Source of the DNA: Oscillospiraceae bacterium
GTDB taxonomy: Bacteria; Bacillota; Clostridia; Oscillospirales; Acutalibacteraceae
DNA: 7,665 nt
Assembly (NCBI GenBank): GCA_902766855.1
Contig: CACXFE010000170.1
Span: forward strand, 1-7,665
Direction: 5' to 3'
Position 1 is the stretch's first letter. Each line of letters starts with the position of its first letter. Under the pieces are notes generated by a model. The model worked only from the letters and a program-made list of their open reading frames with translations, did not search any database and was not told the origin of the DNA. Shown here one piece after another: positions 1-5,645 of the stretch. The position numbers and the translations under genes are program-made.

Positions 1-71
1 AAAGCGGTAAAGGCGCCGCCGGGAAATTCACTCCACGGAAGCACGGTGCCCGGAATCATGGTGTTTTCCAT
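1..71 (-). CDS. Unidentified protein, N-terminal fragment (runs off the left edge)
   Basis: A minus-strand reading frame starts with ATG at 71 and stays open to the window edge. Only 23 residues are visible, beginning MENTMIPGTVLPWSEF and continuing with a Gly/Ala-rich stretch. The start is well supported: AAGGAG lies at 81-86, 9 bases upstream, and a good promoter lies at 99-127. I see no signal peptide or membrane segment in the visible part, and I do not recognise the family, so no function is offered. It is divergent from the ybjQ-like gene. Confidence 0.6.
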   Translation of the reverse strand, partial: MENTMIPGTVLPWSEFPGGAFTA

Positions 72-98
72 TTCACACCCCTCCTTATGGTTTATTTG

Positions 99-127
99 AT
101 TATATCGCAATTTCAAGTGAACTGCAA
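99..127 (-). promoter_or_regulatory. Sigma-A-type promoter of the left-edge gene
   Basis: Read on the minus strand, a -35 element TTGCAG (122-127) is followed after 17 bases by a perfect -10 element TATAAT (99-104). The predicted start point, near 92, leaves a short leader before the AAGGAG site at 81-86. It lies back to back with the promoter of the ybjQ-like gene. Confidence 0.7.
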
Positions 128-156
128 TCTTTTTTTCGCTTTTTGAGGGGAAAACC

Positions 157-185
157 TTGTATTTCGGAGCAAGACCGTTTATAAT
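157..185 (+). promoter_or_regulatory. Sigma-A-type promoter of the ybjQ-like gene
   Basis: TTGTAT (157-162) and a perfect TATAAT (180-185) are separated by exactly 17 bases. The start point should fall near 192, giving a leader of about 23 bases before the ATG at 215. Confidence 0.75.
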
Positions 186-200
186 GATAGTATCAACAAA

Positions 201-206
201 AAGGAG
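201..206 (+). promoter_or_regulatory. Ribosome binding site that fixes the ybjQ start
   Basis: AAGGAG stands 8 bases before ATG 215. An in-frame GTG at 206 overlaps the last base of this site and would have no ribosome binding site of its own, so the shorter protein starting MILVNTDY is preferred. Confidence 0.8.
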
Positions 207-214
207 TGGGGCAA

Positions 215-526
215 ATGATTTTAGTCAATACGGATTATATTGAAGGCAAGCGGTTTGAAATGCTGGGGCTGGTCAAGGGCAGTACCATCCAATCCAAAAA
301 TATCGGGCGGGATATCGGCGCCAGTTTTAAAACCATTATCGGAGGGGAACTGAAAGCCTACACCGAAATGATGGAAGAGGCGCGCTCGATCGCTACCAAC
401 CGCATGATGGTGGAGGCTTCTTCTCTTGGGGCGGACGCGATCGTGAATGTTCGTTTTGCCACTTCCGCGATCATGCAGGGCGCGGCGGAAGTGATCGCAT
501 ACGGCACCGCGGTGAAATTTATCTGA
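215..526 (+). CDS. YbjQ/UPF0145-family protein
   Basis: This encodes a 103-residue soluble protein with no signal peptide or membrane segment. The sequence has the family layout: an early 'GLVKGST' turn, a central 'GGELKAYTEMMEEAR' helix, then 'ASSLGADAIVNVRF' and a closing 'AEVIAYGTAVKF' strand. These are typical of the YbjQ (DUF74) fold, whose members form small oligomers. The family has been called heavy-metal binding, but I see no Cys or His cluster here that would support metal binding, and the cellular role is not established. Length is normal for the family. The gene is monocistronic, with its own promoter (157-185), and it ends 14 bases before a hairpin terminator shared with the convergent mazF gene. 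Family assignment is confident; function is open. Confidence 0.9.
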   Translation: MILVNTDYIEGKRFEMLGLVKGSTIQSKNIGRDIGASFKTIIGGELKAYTEMMEEARSIATNRMMVEASSLGADAIVNVRFATSAIMQGAAEVIAYGTAVKFI

Positions 527-540
527 CAGGGCTTCATGAA

Positions 541-592
541 ACAAAAAAACAGGGGCTGACGCTTGCGGTTTGATCCGCCGGCGCCGGCCCCT
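541..592. terminator. Bidirectional terminator between convergent ybjQ and mazF
   Basis: The outer stem AGGGGCTG (551-558) pairs with CGGCCCCT (585-592). An inner stem GCGG (565-568) pairs with CCGC (575-578) around a 6-base loop, and most of the bases between also pair. On the minus strand the hairpin is followed by GTTTTTTTGT (541-550), a strong U-tract serving mazF. On the plus strand the tail (593-611) is T-rich but interrupted, so it is a weaker terminator for ybjQ. Confidence 0.85.
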
Positions 593-608
593 TGATTTTG
601 ATTTCTTT

Positions 609-983
609 TTAATTGGCGATCCCGGTTACGGAATCACTGAAATTCAGCCCGAAACTCACCCCGATCGCACGATCGACCTGCCCCATGGAATGGCGATCCA
701 ATGTCCCCATTTTTTCCCGCAGGCGCTGCTTGTCGATGGTGCGAATCTGTTCCAGCAAAATGATGGAATCTTTTGCCAAGCCCGATCCGCTGGCGTTTAC
801 CGAAATATGGGTGGGCAGTTTGGCTTTGTCCCGTTGGCTGGTGATCGCCGCGGCGATCACGGTGGGACTGTATCGGTTGCCGACATCGTTTTGGATGATA
901 AGTACCGGCCGCACACCGCCTTGTTCCGAGCCAACCACCGGGCTTAAATCGGCGTAATAGATTTCTCCCCGCTTAATCGTCAT
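609..983 (-). CDS. mazF: MazF/EndoA (PemK-family) mRNA endoribonuclease toxin
   Basis: This encodes a 124-residue cytoplasmic protein of the CcdB/PemK fold, starting MTIKRGEIYYADLSP. The N-terminal 'RGEIYYADL', the 'GGVRPVLIIQND' strand and the 'AAITSQ' strand are hallmarks of the B. subtilis EndoA type. R25 and T48 sit where the catalytic Arg and Thr of B. subtilis MazF lie, so the enzyme should be active. Known homologues cut single-stranded mRNA at short motifs (UACAU in B. subtilis). It is about 8 residues longer than B. subtilis EndoA, from a short tail ending TGIAN. The only nearby Shine-Dalgarno core is GGAG at 996-999, a rather long 12 bases from the start, but the N-terminus fits the family and no other in-frame start exists. 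No antitoxin gene lies upstream: the next gene on this strand is gls24, followed by its terminator. No strong promoter was seen; TATAAG near 1013-1018 is only a weak candidate. Confidence 0.92.
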   Translation of the reverse strand: MTIKRGEIYYADLSPVVGSEQGGVRPVLIIQNDVGNRYSPTVIAAAITSQRDKAKLPTHISVNASGSGLAKDSIILLEQIRTIDKQRLREKMGTLDRHSMGQVDRAIGVSFGLNFSDSVTGIAN

Positions 984-1097
984 GATTGTTTCACACTCCG
1001 TTGATCTTGATACTTATATTCTTGCCTTCTTTTTCCCGAATGATACAAAAAGTTTTTACTTCCTATGCCATCCTATGTCCAAACGGGCGGGAGTGTG

Positions 1098-1150
1098 AAA
1101 AAAGAAACCGCACGCAAAAGGGCGAAAAATGTTCCGTCTTTTGCGTGCGG
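1098..1150 (-). terminator. Terminator of the gls24 gene
   Basis: A perfect 13-bp stem, CCGCACGCAAAAG (1108-1120) with its complement (1138-1150), encloses a 17-base loop. On the minus strand it is followed by TTTCTTTTTT (1098-1107). It sits 18 bases past the gls24 stop and separates that gene from mazF. Confidence 0.9.
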
Positions 1151-1167
1151 CTGATTGCGCGGAAGGA

Positions 1168-1518
1168 TTATTTGGTTTCTTCGGGTACGATCTGAATGTC
1201 GGCGATCTGCACATTCACTTGCGTAACGGCACTGCCGGTCATGGTCTGGATTTTTTCCTTCACATTTTGCTGTACTTTTTCCGCTACCTCTTTTACCTGG
1301 GCGTTTTGCTTTACGCAAAGGAAAACATTGATCTCGATCGCACCGTTGATATTTTCCACTTTAACGCCCTTGAACGCGCTTTTATTTTTAAACGCGCCTT
1401 TTAAATCCATCGAGCGTTTGGAAAGCCCGGCGACGCCGTCCACTTCCTTGGCGGCGATCTCCGCCATTTTTTCCAATACTTCGGTGCTGACCGATAATTC
1501 CGTTTCTTTGTTTTCCAT
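1168..1518 (-). CDS. Asp23/Gls24-family envelope-stress protein
   Basis: This encodes a 116-residue protein without signal peptide or transmembrane helix. It shows the single Asp23/Gls24 domain over nearly its full length: 'VSTEVLEKMAEIAAKEVDGV' at about residues 10-29, a variable lysine-rich middle, 'INGAIEINVFLCVKQ' at about 58-72, an amphipathic helix with 'VAEKVQQNVKEKI', and a closing strand 'VTQVNVQIADIQIV'. Family members are abundant cytoplasmic proteins, some anchored at the membrane by partners, linked to cell-envelope stress or lipid metabolism (YqhY). The exact role here cannot be read from sequence. ATG 1518 is supported by AGGAGG at 1527-1532 with 8-base spacing. Transcription probably starts from the extended -10 promoter at 1624-1651, giving a leader of about 100 bases with a hairpin. 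The gene is its own unit, closed by the terminator at 1098-1150. Confidence 0.9.
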   Translation of the reverse strand: MENKETELSVSTEVLEKMAEIAAKEVDGVAGLSKRSMDLKGAFKNKSAFKGVKVENINGAIEINVFLCVKQNAQVKEVAEKVQQNVKEKIQTMTGSAVTQVNVQIADIQIVPEETK

Positions 1519-1567
1519 TCAAAAAACCTCCTGATCTTTCTCGTGATGGTGTCAGTATAAAACAACA

Positions 1568-1598
1568 TTTTTCGGTTGCCGCCCGGCGACCGGAAAAA
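1568..1598 (-). other. Hairpin in the 5' leader of gls24
   Basis: Between the gls24 promoter and its ribosome binding site an inverted repeat pairs CGGTTGCC (1573-1580) with GGCGACCG (1585-1592), with one G-U pair and a 4-base loop. Flanking TTTTT (1568-1572) and AAAAA (1594-1598) lengthen the stem past a single bulged base. No U-tract follows on the minus strand, so it is not a classic attenuator. It may stabilise the mRNA or bind a regulator. Confidence 0.55.
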
Positions 1599-1623
1599 CG
1601 CGCCTATCATAGCCAGTAAAACC

Positions 1624-1651
1624 ATTATACCATATTTTTCAAAGAACACAA
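1624..1651 (-). promoter_or_regulatory. Extended -10 promoter of gls24
   Basis: On the minus strand TTGTGT (1646-1651) is followed after 16 bases by a perfect TATAAT (1624-1629), preceded by TGG, which forms an extended -10 (TGnTATAAT). The predicted start point is near 1617. Confidence 0.75.
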
Positions 1652-1670
1652 CCATTTTTCTAAAAATAAA

Positions 1671-1699
1671 TTGACAAGTTGCAAAAAAAATGTTATATT
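1671..1699 (+). promoter_or_regulatory. Strong sigma-A-type promoter of the symporter-hydrolase operon
   Basis: A perfect -35 TTGACA (1671-1676) and TATATT (1694-1699) are separated by 17 bases, and TGT precedes the -10 (extended -10). The start point should be near 1706, leaving a leader of about 28 bases. The -35 lies 19 bases from that of the divergent gls24 promoter. Confidence 0.85.
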
Positions 1700-1706
1700 T
1701 TTAACA
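1691..1706. promoter_or_regulatory. Operator-like inverted repeat over the operon promoter
   Basis: TGTTA (1691-1695) and TAACA (1702-1706) form an inverted repeat with a 6-base centre. It covers the -10 element and the likely start point, where a bound repressor would block transcription. No regulator gene is in the window, and in AT-rich sequence such a short palindrome can arise by chance. Confidence 0.35.
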
Positions 1707-1733
1707 GAATGTTTTCACAAGGAGTCGATTTGT

Positions 1734-3086
1734 ATGAAAGAAATGACAAAAGGAAAGGTCTGGTGTTTTGCAATCGGTCAGTTTGGATGGTCGGTTTTAG
1801 CGGCGGTCATCTCCAACTGGCTGGTTTATTTTTATCAGCCGGCACAGGAACTGATCGCGGAAGGGCATAAGGTCATGATCCCGCAAGGGCTTGTGATTTT
1901 GGGGATCGCCACCATTTTGGGCGCGATCACCGCGTTCGGCAGAATTTTCGATGCGATCACCGACCCGCTGATCGCTTCCGCTTCGGACAAATGCAAATCC
2001 AAAGCGGGGCGCCGGATCCCCTTTATGCGGGCGGCCGCTATTCCGTTTGCGCTGGTCACGGTGCTGACTTTTATCAGCCCGATCGGCAAAGAATCCTGGA
2101 TCAATGCGATCTTCCTGTTTGTGATGCTGACCTTGTTTTATTTGTTTATGACGATGTACTGCACCCCGTACAACGCGCTGATCCCGGAACTCGGCAGTAA
2201 TCAGAAAACCAGAATGTCGATTTCCACCACCATTTCGTTTACCTATATCGCCGGTATGGCGCTGGTTTATGTGGCGCCGGTGATCTGGAACGCGTTTGGC
2301 GGCGTGATGGATAGAATGACCGCGATGCGCCTGACCTTCGCCCTGCTTTCCCTGATCGGGTTGGTTTGCCTGTTTGTGCCGGTCTTCACGATCAAAGAGA
2401 AAGATTATGTCAATGTGGTGCCGACGGAATCCACCGCCATCCGCTCGCTGATGAAGACTTTTCGCAACAGTGATTTCCGGCGTTTTGTCGCTTCGGATGT
2501 TTCGTATTTCCTCGGGATCACCATGTTCCAGACGGCGCTGCCGTATTTTGTCACCAGCCTTTTAAAACTGGAGGAAAGCATGTCCACCGTGTATTTTGTT
2601 TTGATGACGGCGCTGTCGATCCTTTTCTACCTGCCGGTGAATAAACTTTCTTTGAAGTTCGGCAAACGGAAATTGATTTTGGTGGCCTTTGCGATCTTTA
2701 CGGTTTCGTTCCTTTATACCGCGTGTTTCGGCAGTATGCTGCCCATTCCGGCGACGGTGCAGGGCTATATCCTCTGCGCGATCGCGGCGCCCGCCATGGC
2801 GATTTTCGGGATCTTGCCGCAGGCGGTGGTAGCGGATATTGCGGAAAGCGACGCGGTGGATACCAAAGAAAACCGCGCCGGGATGTTCTATGCCGCCCGC
2901 ACCTTTGCCTTTAAACTGGGGCAAAGCCTTGCCATGCTTCTTTTCACCGCGATTGCCACCATCCGCGCCGACATCGGCCTCGGTTACCGCATTGTAGCGT
3001 TGGCGGCCGCGGCGGTTTGCCTGCTTGGCGGCTTGATCTTCTTCTTCTACAACGAGAAAAAGGTCTATTCCAAAATTTCACTGTAA
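1734..3086 (+). CDS. GPH-family (MelB-like) sugar:cation symporter, MFS superfamily
   Basis: This encodes a 450-residue integral membrane protein with about 12 hydrophobic helices, the usual length for glycoside-pentoside-hexuronide symporters. The diagnostic helix II/loop motif is present: 'GRIFDAITDP' at residues 69-78, then 'SDKCKSKAGRRIPF' at about 84-97. D73 and D77 fall where MelB carries the cation-binding aspartates of its 'DAxND' motif, so Na+ or H+ coupling is likely (alignment from memory). A middle cytoplasmic loop at about 220-250 joins the two halves, and the C-terminal half has the family-like 'NRAGMFYAARTFAFK'. The substrate cannot be told; sugars and glycosides are typical. 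ATG 1734 is chosen because AAGGAG (1719-1724) lies 9 bases upstream; the frame extends further upstream but would run through the promoter. It is the first gene of an operon with the hydrolase, 18 bases downstream. Confidence 0.9.
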   Translation: MKEMTKGKVWCFAIGQFGWSVLAAVISNWLVYFYQPAQELIAEGHKVMIPQGLVILGIATILGAITAFGRIFDAITDPLIASASDKCKSKAGRRIPFMRAAAIPFALVTVLTFISPIGKESWINAIFLFVMLTLFYLFMTMYCTPYNALIPELGSNQKTRMSISTTISFTYIAGMALVYVAPVIWNAFGGVMDRMTAMRLTFALLSLIGLVCLFVPVFTIKEKDYVNVVPTESTAIRSLMKTFRNSDFRRFVASDVSYFLGITMFQTALPYFVTSLLKLEESMSTVYFVLMTALSILFYLPVNKLSLKFGKRKLILVAFAIFTVSFLYTACFGSMLPIPATVQGYILCAIAAPAMAIFGILPQAVVADIAESDAVDTKENRAGMFYAARTFAFKLGQSLAMLLFTAIATIRADIGLGYRIVALAAAAVCLLGGLIFFFYNEKKVYSKISL

Positions 3087-3104
3087 GGAAGGAAACGGGT
3101 TCGC

Positions 3105-4061
3105 ATGATCGAAGAAGCCAATTACGCGCAGGAGATGCTGGAGATCGTTTTGCCGGCTCTTTCCGCCTGCCGGGAAGATGCTTTTACCGAAGGGTTTGAC
3201 GGGAAGCCCCTGCATTACGCGCACTTTACCGCGCAAGAGGAAAAGGGAGTGGTGGTGATTTGCCACGGCTTTACCGAGTCCTGCGAAAAATTTCATGAAT
3301 TGACCTATGCTTTTTTGCAGAAAGGCTATTCGGTTTATATTATCGAGCATCGCGGGCATGGGCGGTCTTATCGCAAACTGGCGAATCAAACCCTCACCCA
3401 TATTGATCGGTTTGAAAATTATGTGCGGGATTTCACTTGCTTTATGGATCAGGTTGTGCGAACGAAGGAGAAGGGAAAACCGCTTTTCCTGTTTGCCCAT
3501 TCCATGGGCGGCGCGATCGGCACCTTGTATTTAGAGCAAGCGCCTGATGTGTTCCGGAAAGCGGTACTTTCCTCCCCGATGGTGGCGCCTTCGGGCGGCG
3601 GGTTTCCGATTTTCCTTGCCAGAGCCATTGTGTGGCTGTTCAAACTGTTCGGTCAGGCGGAAAAACGCGCTTTTATTTCGGAGGAATACCCGGGGCATGA
3701 GGAGTTTGAAAACTCGGCTTGTTCCAGCCGCGCGCGGTTTGATTATTATCAGGCCATGAAAACCACCACCAAAGAACTGCAAAATTATTCGCCAACTTAT
3801 TCATGGGTGTTTGAATCGCTCCGGGTGAAAAAACTGATCATGAAAGGCGATCCCGGCAAAATCAAGATCCCGGTGAAATTGTTTGTCGGGGAGTATGATA
3901 CCGTGGTGGAACGCCCGCCGCAAGAGGAGTTGGCGCGCAAATTGCCCGATTGCTCTTTGGAGGAGATACGCGGCGCAAAGCATGAACTGTATCTTGCGCC
4001 CAATGAGATTTTGGCCGGGTATCTGGATTCGCTTTTCCGCTTTTTGGATCAAGAGCCGTAA
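3105..4061 (+). CDS. Alpha/beta hydrolase, monoacylglycerol lipase/lysophospholipase (PldB-like) type
   Basis: This encodes a 318-residue protein of the serine hydrolase family often annotated as Hydrolase_4 or serine aminopeptidase S33. The oxyanion-hole motif 'HGFTES' is at 54-59, 'EHRGHGRS' at 81-88, the nucleophile elbow 'AHSMGG' places the catalytic Ser at 133, 'GEYD' gives the acid at Asp265, and 'GAKHEL' gives His293. The triad is therefore complete. The elbow has Ala in place of the usual first Gly of GxSxG, which I recall in PldB-type enzymes. There is no signal peptide, so it should be cytoplasmic or loosely membrane-associated. Likely substrates are monoacylglycerols, lysophospholipids or other esters; the sequence does not choose. 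A purine-rich site (AAGGAAGG, from 3085) precedes ATG 3105. Its position 18 bases behind the symporter gene suggests co-transcription and perhaps hydrolysis of an imported or acylated compound, which is inference. A hairpin follows the stop. Confidence 0.9.
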   Translation: MIEEANYAQEMLEIVLPALSACREDAFTEGFDGKPLHYAHFTAQEEKGVVVICHGFTESCEKFHELTYAFLQKGYSVYIIEHRGHGRSYRKLANQTLTHIDRFENYVRDFTCFMDQVVRTKEKGKPLFLFAHSMGGAIGTLYLEQAPDVFRKAVLSSPMVAPSGGGFPIFLARAIVWLFKLFGQAEKRAFISEEYPGHEEFENSACSSRARFDYYQAMKTTTKELQNYSPTYSWVFESLRVKKLIMKGDPGKIKIPVKLFVGEYDTVVERPPQEELARKLPDCSLEEIRGAKHELYLAPNEILAGYLDSLFRFLDQEP

Positions 4062-4078
4062 ATCGTGATTTTTGTAAC

Positions 4079-4108
4079 AACACCCCCGCTCGGATGAGCG
4101 GGGGTGTT
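4079..4108 (+). terminator. Terminator hairpin of the symporter-hydrolase operon
   Basis: A perfect 13-bp stem, AACACCCCCGCTC (4079-4091) with its complement (4096-4108), has the 4-base loop GGAT and begins 17 bases after the hydrolase stop. The following tail (TTTGCG) is poor in T, so termination may be incomplete. A near copy lies at 4407-4433. Confidence 0.7.
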
Positions 4109-4162
4109 TGCGTGAGCCCGGCAAAGATTTTTTAAAATTGGATGATTATAAAAGATTCTCAC

Positions 4163-4184
4163 GGGGCGATGTGGGCATCGCCCC
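4163..4184. repeat. Palindromic intergenic repeat, copy 1
   Basis: A 9-bp perfect stem GGGGCGATG (4163-4171) and CATCGCCCC (4176-4184) surrounds the loop TGGG, followed by CCTACAAA. The reverse complement closely matches copy 2, including the flanking TTGTAGG. It resembles REP-type elements scattered through clostridial intergenic regions. Confidence 0.75.
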
Positions 4185-4231
4185 CTACAAATAAAACCAA
4201 AGTTTTTCTGTATCTTATTAAATAATTGTAG

Positions 4232-4253
4232 GGGCGGATGCCCACATCCGCCC
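4232..4253. repeat. Palindromic intergenic repeat, copy 2 (inverted relative to copy 1)
   Basis: A 9-bp perfect stem GGGCGGATG (4232-4240) and CATCCGCCC (4245-4253) has the loop CCCA, preceded by TTGTAGG. The loop is the complement of copy 1's TGGG, and the arms differ mainly by an extra G. The two copies could also pair with each other over about 28 bases, giving one long cruciform or RNA hairpin with a 40-base apex. Confidence 0.75.
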
Positions 4254-4404
4254 GCATAAATTTGTAGAAATCCCCCGACAAAACCGGGCTTTGCATGGTT
4301 GTGTTCTCTTACGGAACGGATGATTCTCACGCTGCGGCGTTCGGTCATTCCCGAGTCGCACGCTTCGCTTCCTACATCGTCCCGGAAGAAACCGTAAATT
4401 TATC

Positions 4405-4433
4405 AAAACACCCCCGCTCGGAGGAGCGGGGGT
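4405..4433 (-). terminator. Terminator of the SEDS gene
   Basis: A 10-bp stem (4410-4419 with 4424-4433; arm ACCCCCGCTC) has loop GGAG. Read on the minus strand, it lies 38 bases past the SEDS stop and is followed by GTTTTGATAAATTT, a moderate U-tract. Its sequence is almost the same as the hairpin at 4079-4108, in the same orientation. Confidence 0.7.
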
Positions 4434-4471
4434 TGCTGTTTTCCAAAATTCTCATGGTGGGGGTTTCAAAA

Positions 4472-5611
4472 TCAAACCTGATCGTCATGCAGGTAAATGG
4501 TGCGGGAGTTACGGTGCATATACACATTCAACACCAGGCCCACCCCCAAATACAGGCAGAGCAGGGAAGTGCCCCCGGCGCTGAAAAAGGGAAGAGTGAT
4601 TCCGATCACGGGAAGCACCTGCACGCACATCCCGATATTGATGACCATTTGCGCGAAGATAATGGCAAAAAAGCCGACGCAGATCAGTTTCCCGCTGTCT
4701 TTCGAGCAGATGCGTGCGATCCGCATACAACGGAAGCAAACGGCCGCCAGCAACAGAATCACCGCCATGCAGCCGAGGAAACCGAATTCCTCCCCGATGC
4801 TGACAAAAATAAAATCATTATGCCCCATCGGCACGCCGCCTACCTGTGTAAGATCGCCTTTCAGGAAACCCTGTCCCCAAAAGCCGCCGTTCGCCAGTGC
4901 GATTTTACCGCGGTATTGCTGGTACAGGATCCCCTGAACATCGGCCGCCGGGTCAAAAATGGCTTTGATGCGCGCCTGCTGATCCCCGTTTAAAATAAAG
5001 AAATAGAAGATCGGGGAGGCAACGGCCGCCGTTACCAACAGGGCGGCGAAATACTTCCAGGAAACGCCTGCCGCCCACATCATAAACAACACCATAATGG
5101 CAAAGACCAGGGCGGTGCCGTCATCCCCCTGAATATGGATGAGCAACACGGGGAACGCCCCATGCAGGCAAACGGGCAACAGGGTTTTTAATTTGTTGAT
5201 CGTGGGTTTAACGCGGCTTAAATGGGTGCTGAAAGTGACCAAAAAGCAAATTTTCAAAAGTTCGGAAGGTTGAAACGCGGTGATTCCGAGGTCAAGCCAC
5301 GCCTTATCGTCCGTCCCCTCCGGGGCGAAACCGAAGAAGAAGGTGAGAATGACCGGGATCAACCCCGCGATCCCGATCAGCGGCCAGAGTTTTAAAATCC
5401 GATCATAATCCAATGCCGAAATCACAATTGCCGCGATCGTGCCGAGCATGATGCAAAGCGCCTGCACGATGACCGGGCGGAGATTCTCCGTATGCCGCGT
5501 GGCGGAAAAAACGGCAAGGCAGCCGTAAACCGATGTAAACACACACAGCAACAACAAAATTTTATCCGATTCGCGGATAAAGTCCGCGATCCGCGTTAAG
5601 ATACGGCGCAT
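4472..5611 (-). CDS. RodA/FtsW-family (SEDS) peptidoglycan glycosyltransferase
   Basis: This encodes a 379-residue polytopic membrane protein with about 10 transmembrane helices, a normal size for RodA. SEDS proteins polymerise lipid II into glycan strands, usually with a class B penicillin-binding protein. Signatures in order are 'KAWLDLGITAFQPSELLK' (103-120), including W105 and the QPSE motif; 'GDDGTALVF' (162-170), the counterpart of the usual QPDLGTALVF; 'PMGHNDFIFVSIGEEFGF' (261-278), with D266 at the place of the catalytic aspartate; and a final 'PVIGITLPFFSAGGTSLL'. The loop before D266 reads P-M-G-H-N-D where most relatives have P-E-x-H-T-D, and 'FSAGGTS' replaces the usual SYGGTS. 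It is more RodA-like than FtsW-like, but SpoVE-type or accessory roles are possible. ATG 5611 follows a G-run (5615-5621), a weak ribosome binding site. It has its own promoter (5646-5674), lies next to sigG, and has no PBP gene nearby. Confidence 0.92.
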   Translation of the reverse strand: MRRILTRIADFIRESDKILLLLCVFTSVYGCLAVFSATRHTENLRPVIVQALCIMLGTIAAIVISALDYDRILKLWPLIGIAGLIPVILTFFFGFAPEGTDDKAWLDLGITAFQPSELLKICFLVTFSTHLSRVKPTINKLKTLLPVCLHGAFPVLLIHIQGDDGTALVFAIMVLFMMWAAGVSWKYFAALLVTAAVASPIFYFFILNGDQQARIKAIFDPAADVQGILYQQYRGKIALANGGFWGQGFLKGDLTQVGGVPMGHNDFIFVSIGEEFGFLGCMAVILLLAAVCFRCMRIARICSKDSGKLICVGFFAIIFAQMVINIGMCVQVLPVIGITLPFFSAGGTSLLCLYLGVGLVLNVYMHRNSRTIYLHDDQV

Positions 5612-5645
5612 ATCATCCCCCCCGTTTCGTCAGGTTATCACTTTC

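Larger units (their letters stand above)
4109..4404. other. Repeat-filled, non-coding intergenic region
   Basis: Between the hydrolase and SEDS stop codons (4062-4471) I see no credible gene. The stretch holds two palindromic elements in inverted orientation (4163-4184 and 4232-4253), a direct repeat GATTCTCAC (4154-4162 and 4322-4330), and a CG-richer block at about 4310-4395. The open frames crossing it give low-complexity, Arg/Cys/Pro-rich translations of the kind produced by intergenic repeats. No ribosome binding site or promoter for a small gene was convincing. Confidence 0.65.

Noticed and set aside
982..1050. A possible tiny antitoxin frame of about 22 codons overlapping the mazF start
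   Set aside because: It would need a TTG start without a ribosome binding site, is too short for an antitoxin, and resembles no MazE or EndoAI sequence.
1554..1559. TATACT (minus strand) as a second gls24 promoter
   Set aside because: No acceptable -35 element lies 16-18 bases upstream; the promoter at 1624-1651 is far better.
4049..4348. A minus-strand open frame of about 99 codons over the intergenic region
   Set aside because: It runs through both palindromic repeats and a terminator, has no ribosome binding site, and its Cys/Arg/Pro/His-rich translation is typical of repeat-derived false genes.
4079..4433. CRISPR array suggested by several repeated palindromes
   Set aside because: The repeats are few, differ in type and orientation, and are not regularly spaced; no cas genes are present.
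4295..4993. A long plus-strand open frame (232 codons) opposite the SEDS gene
   Set aside because: It is antisense to a well-supported SEDS coding sequence, is His/Gln/Asp-rich without a recognisable domain, and starts in repeat sequence without a ribosome binding site.
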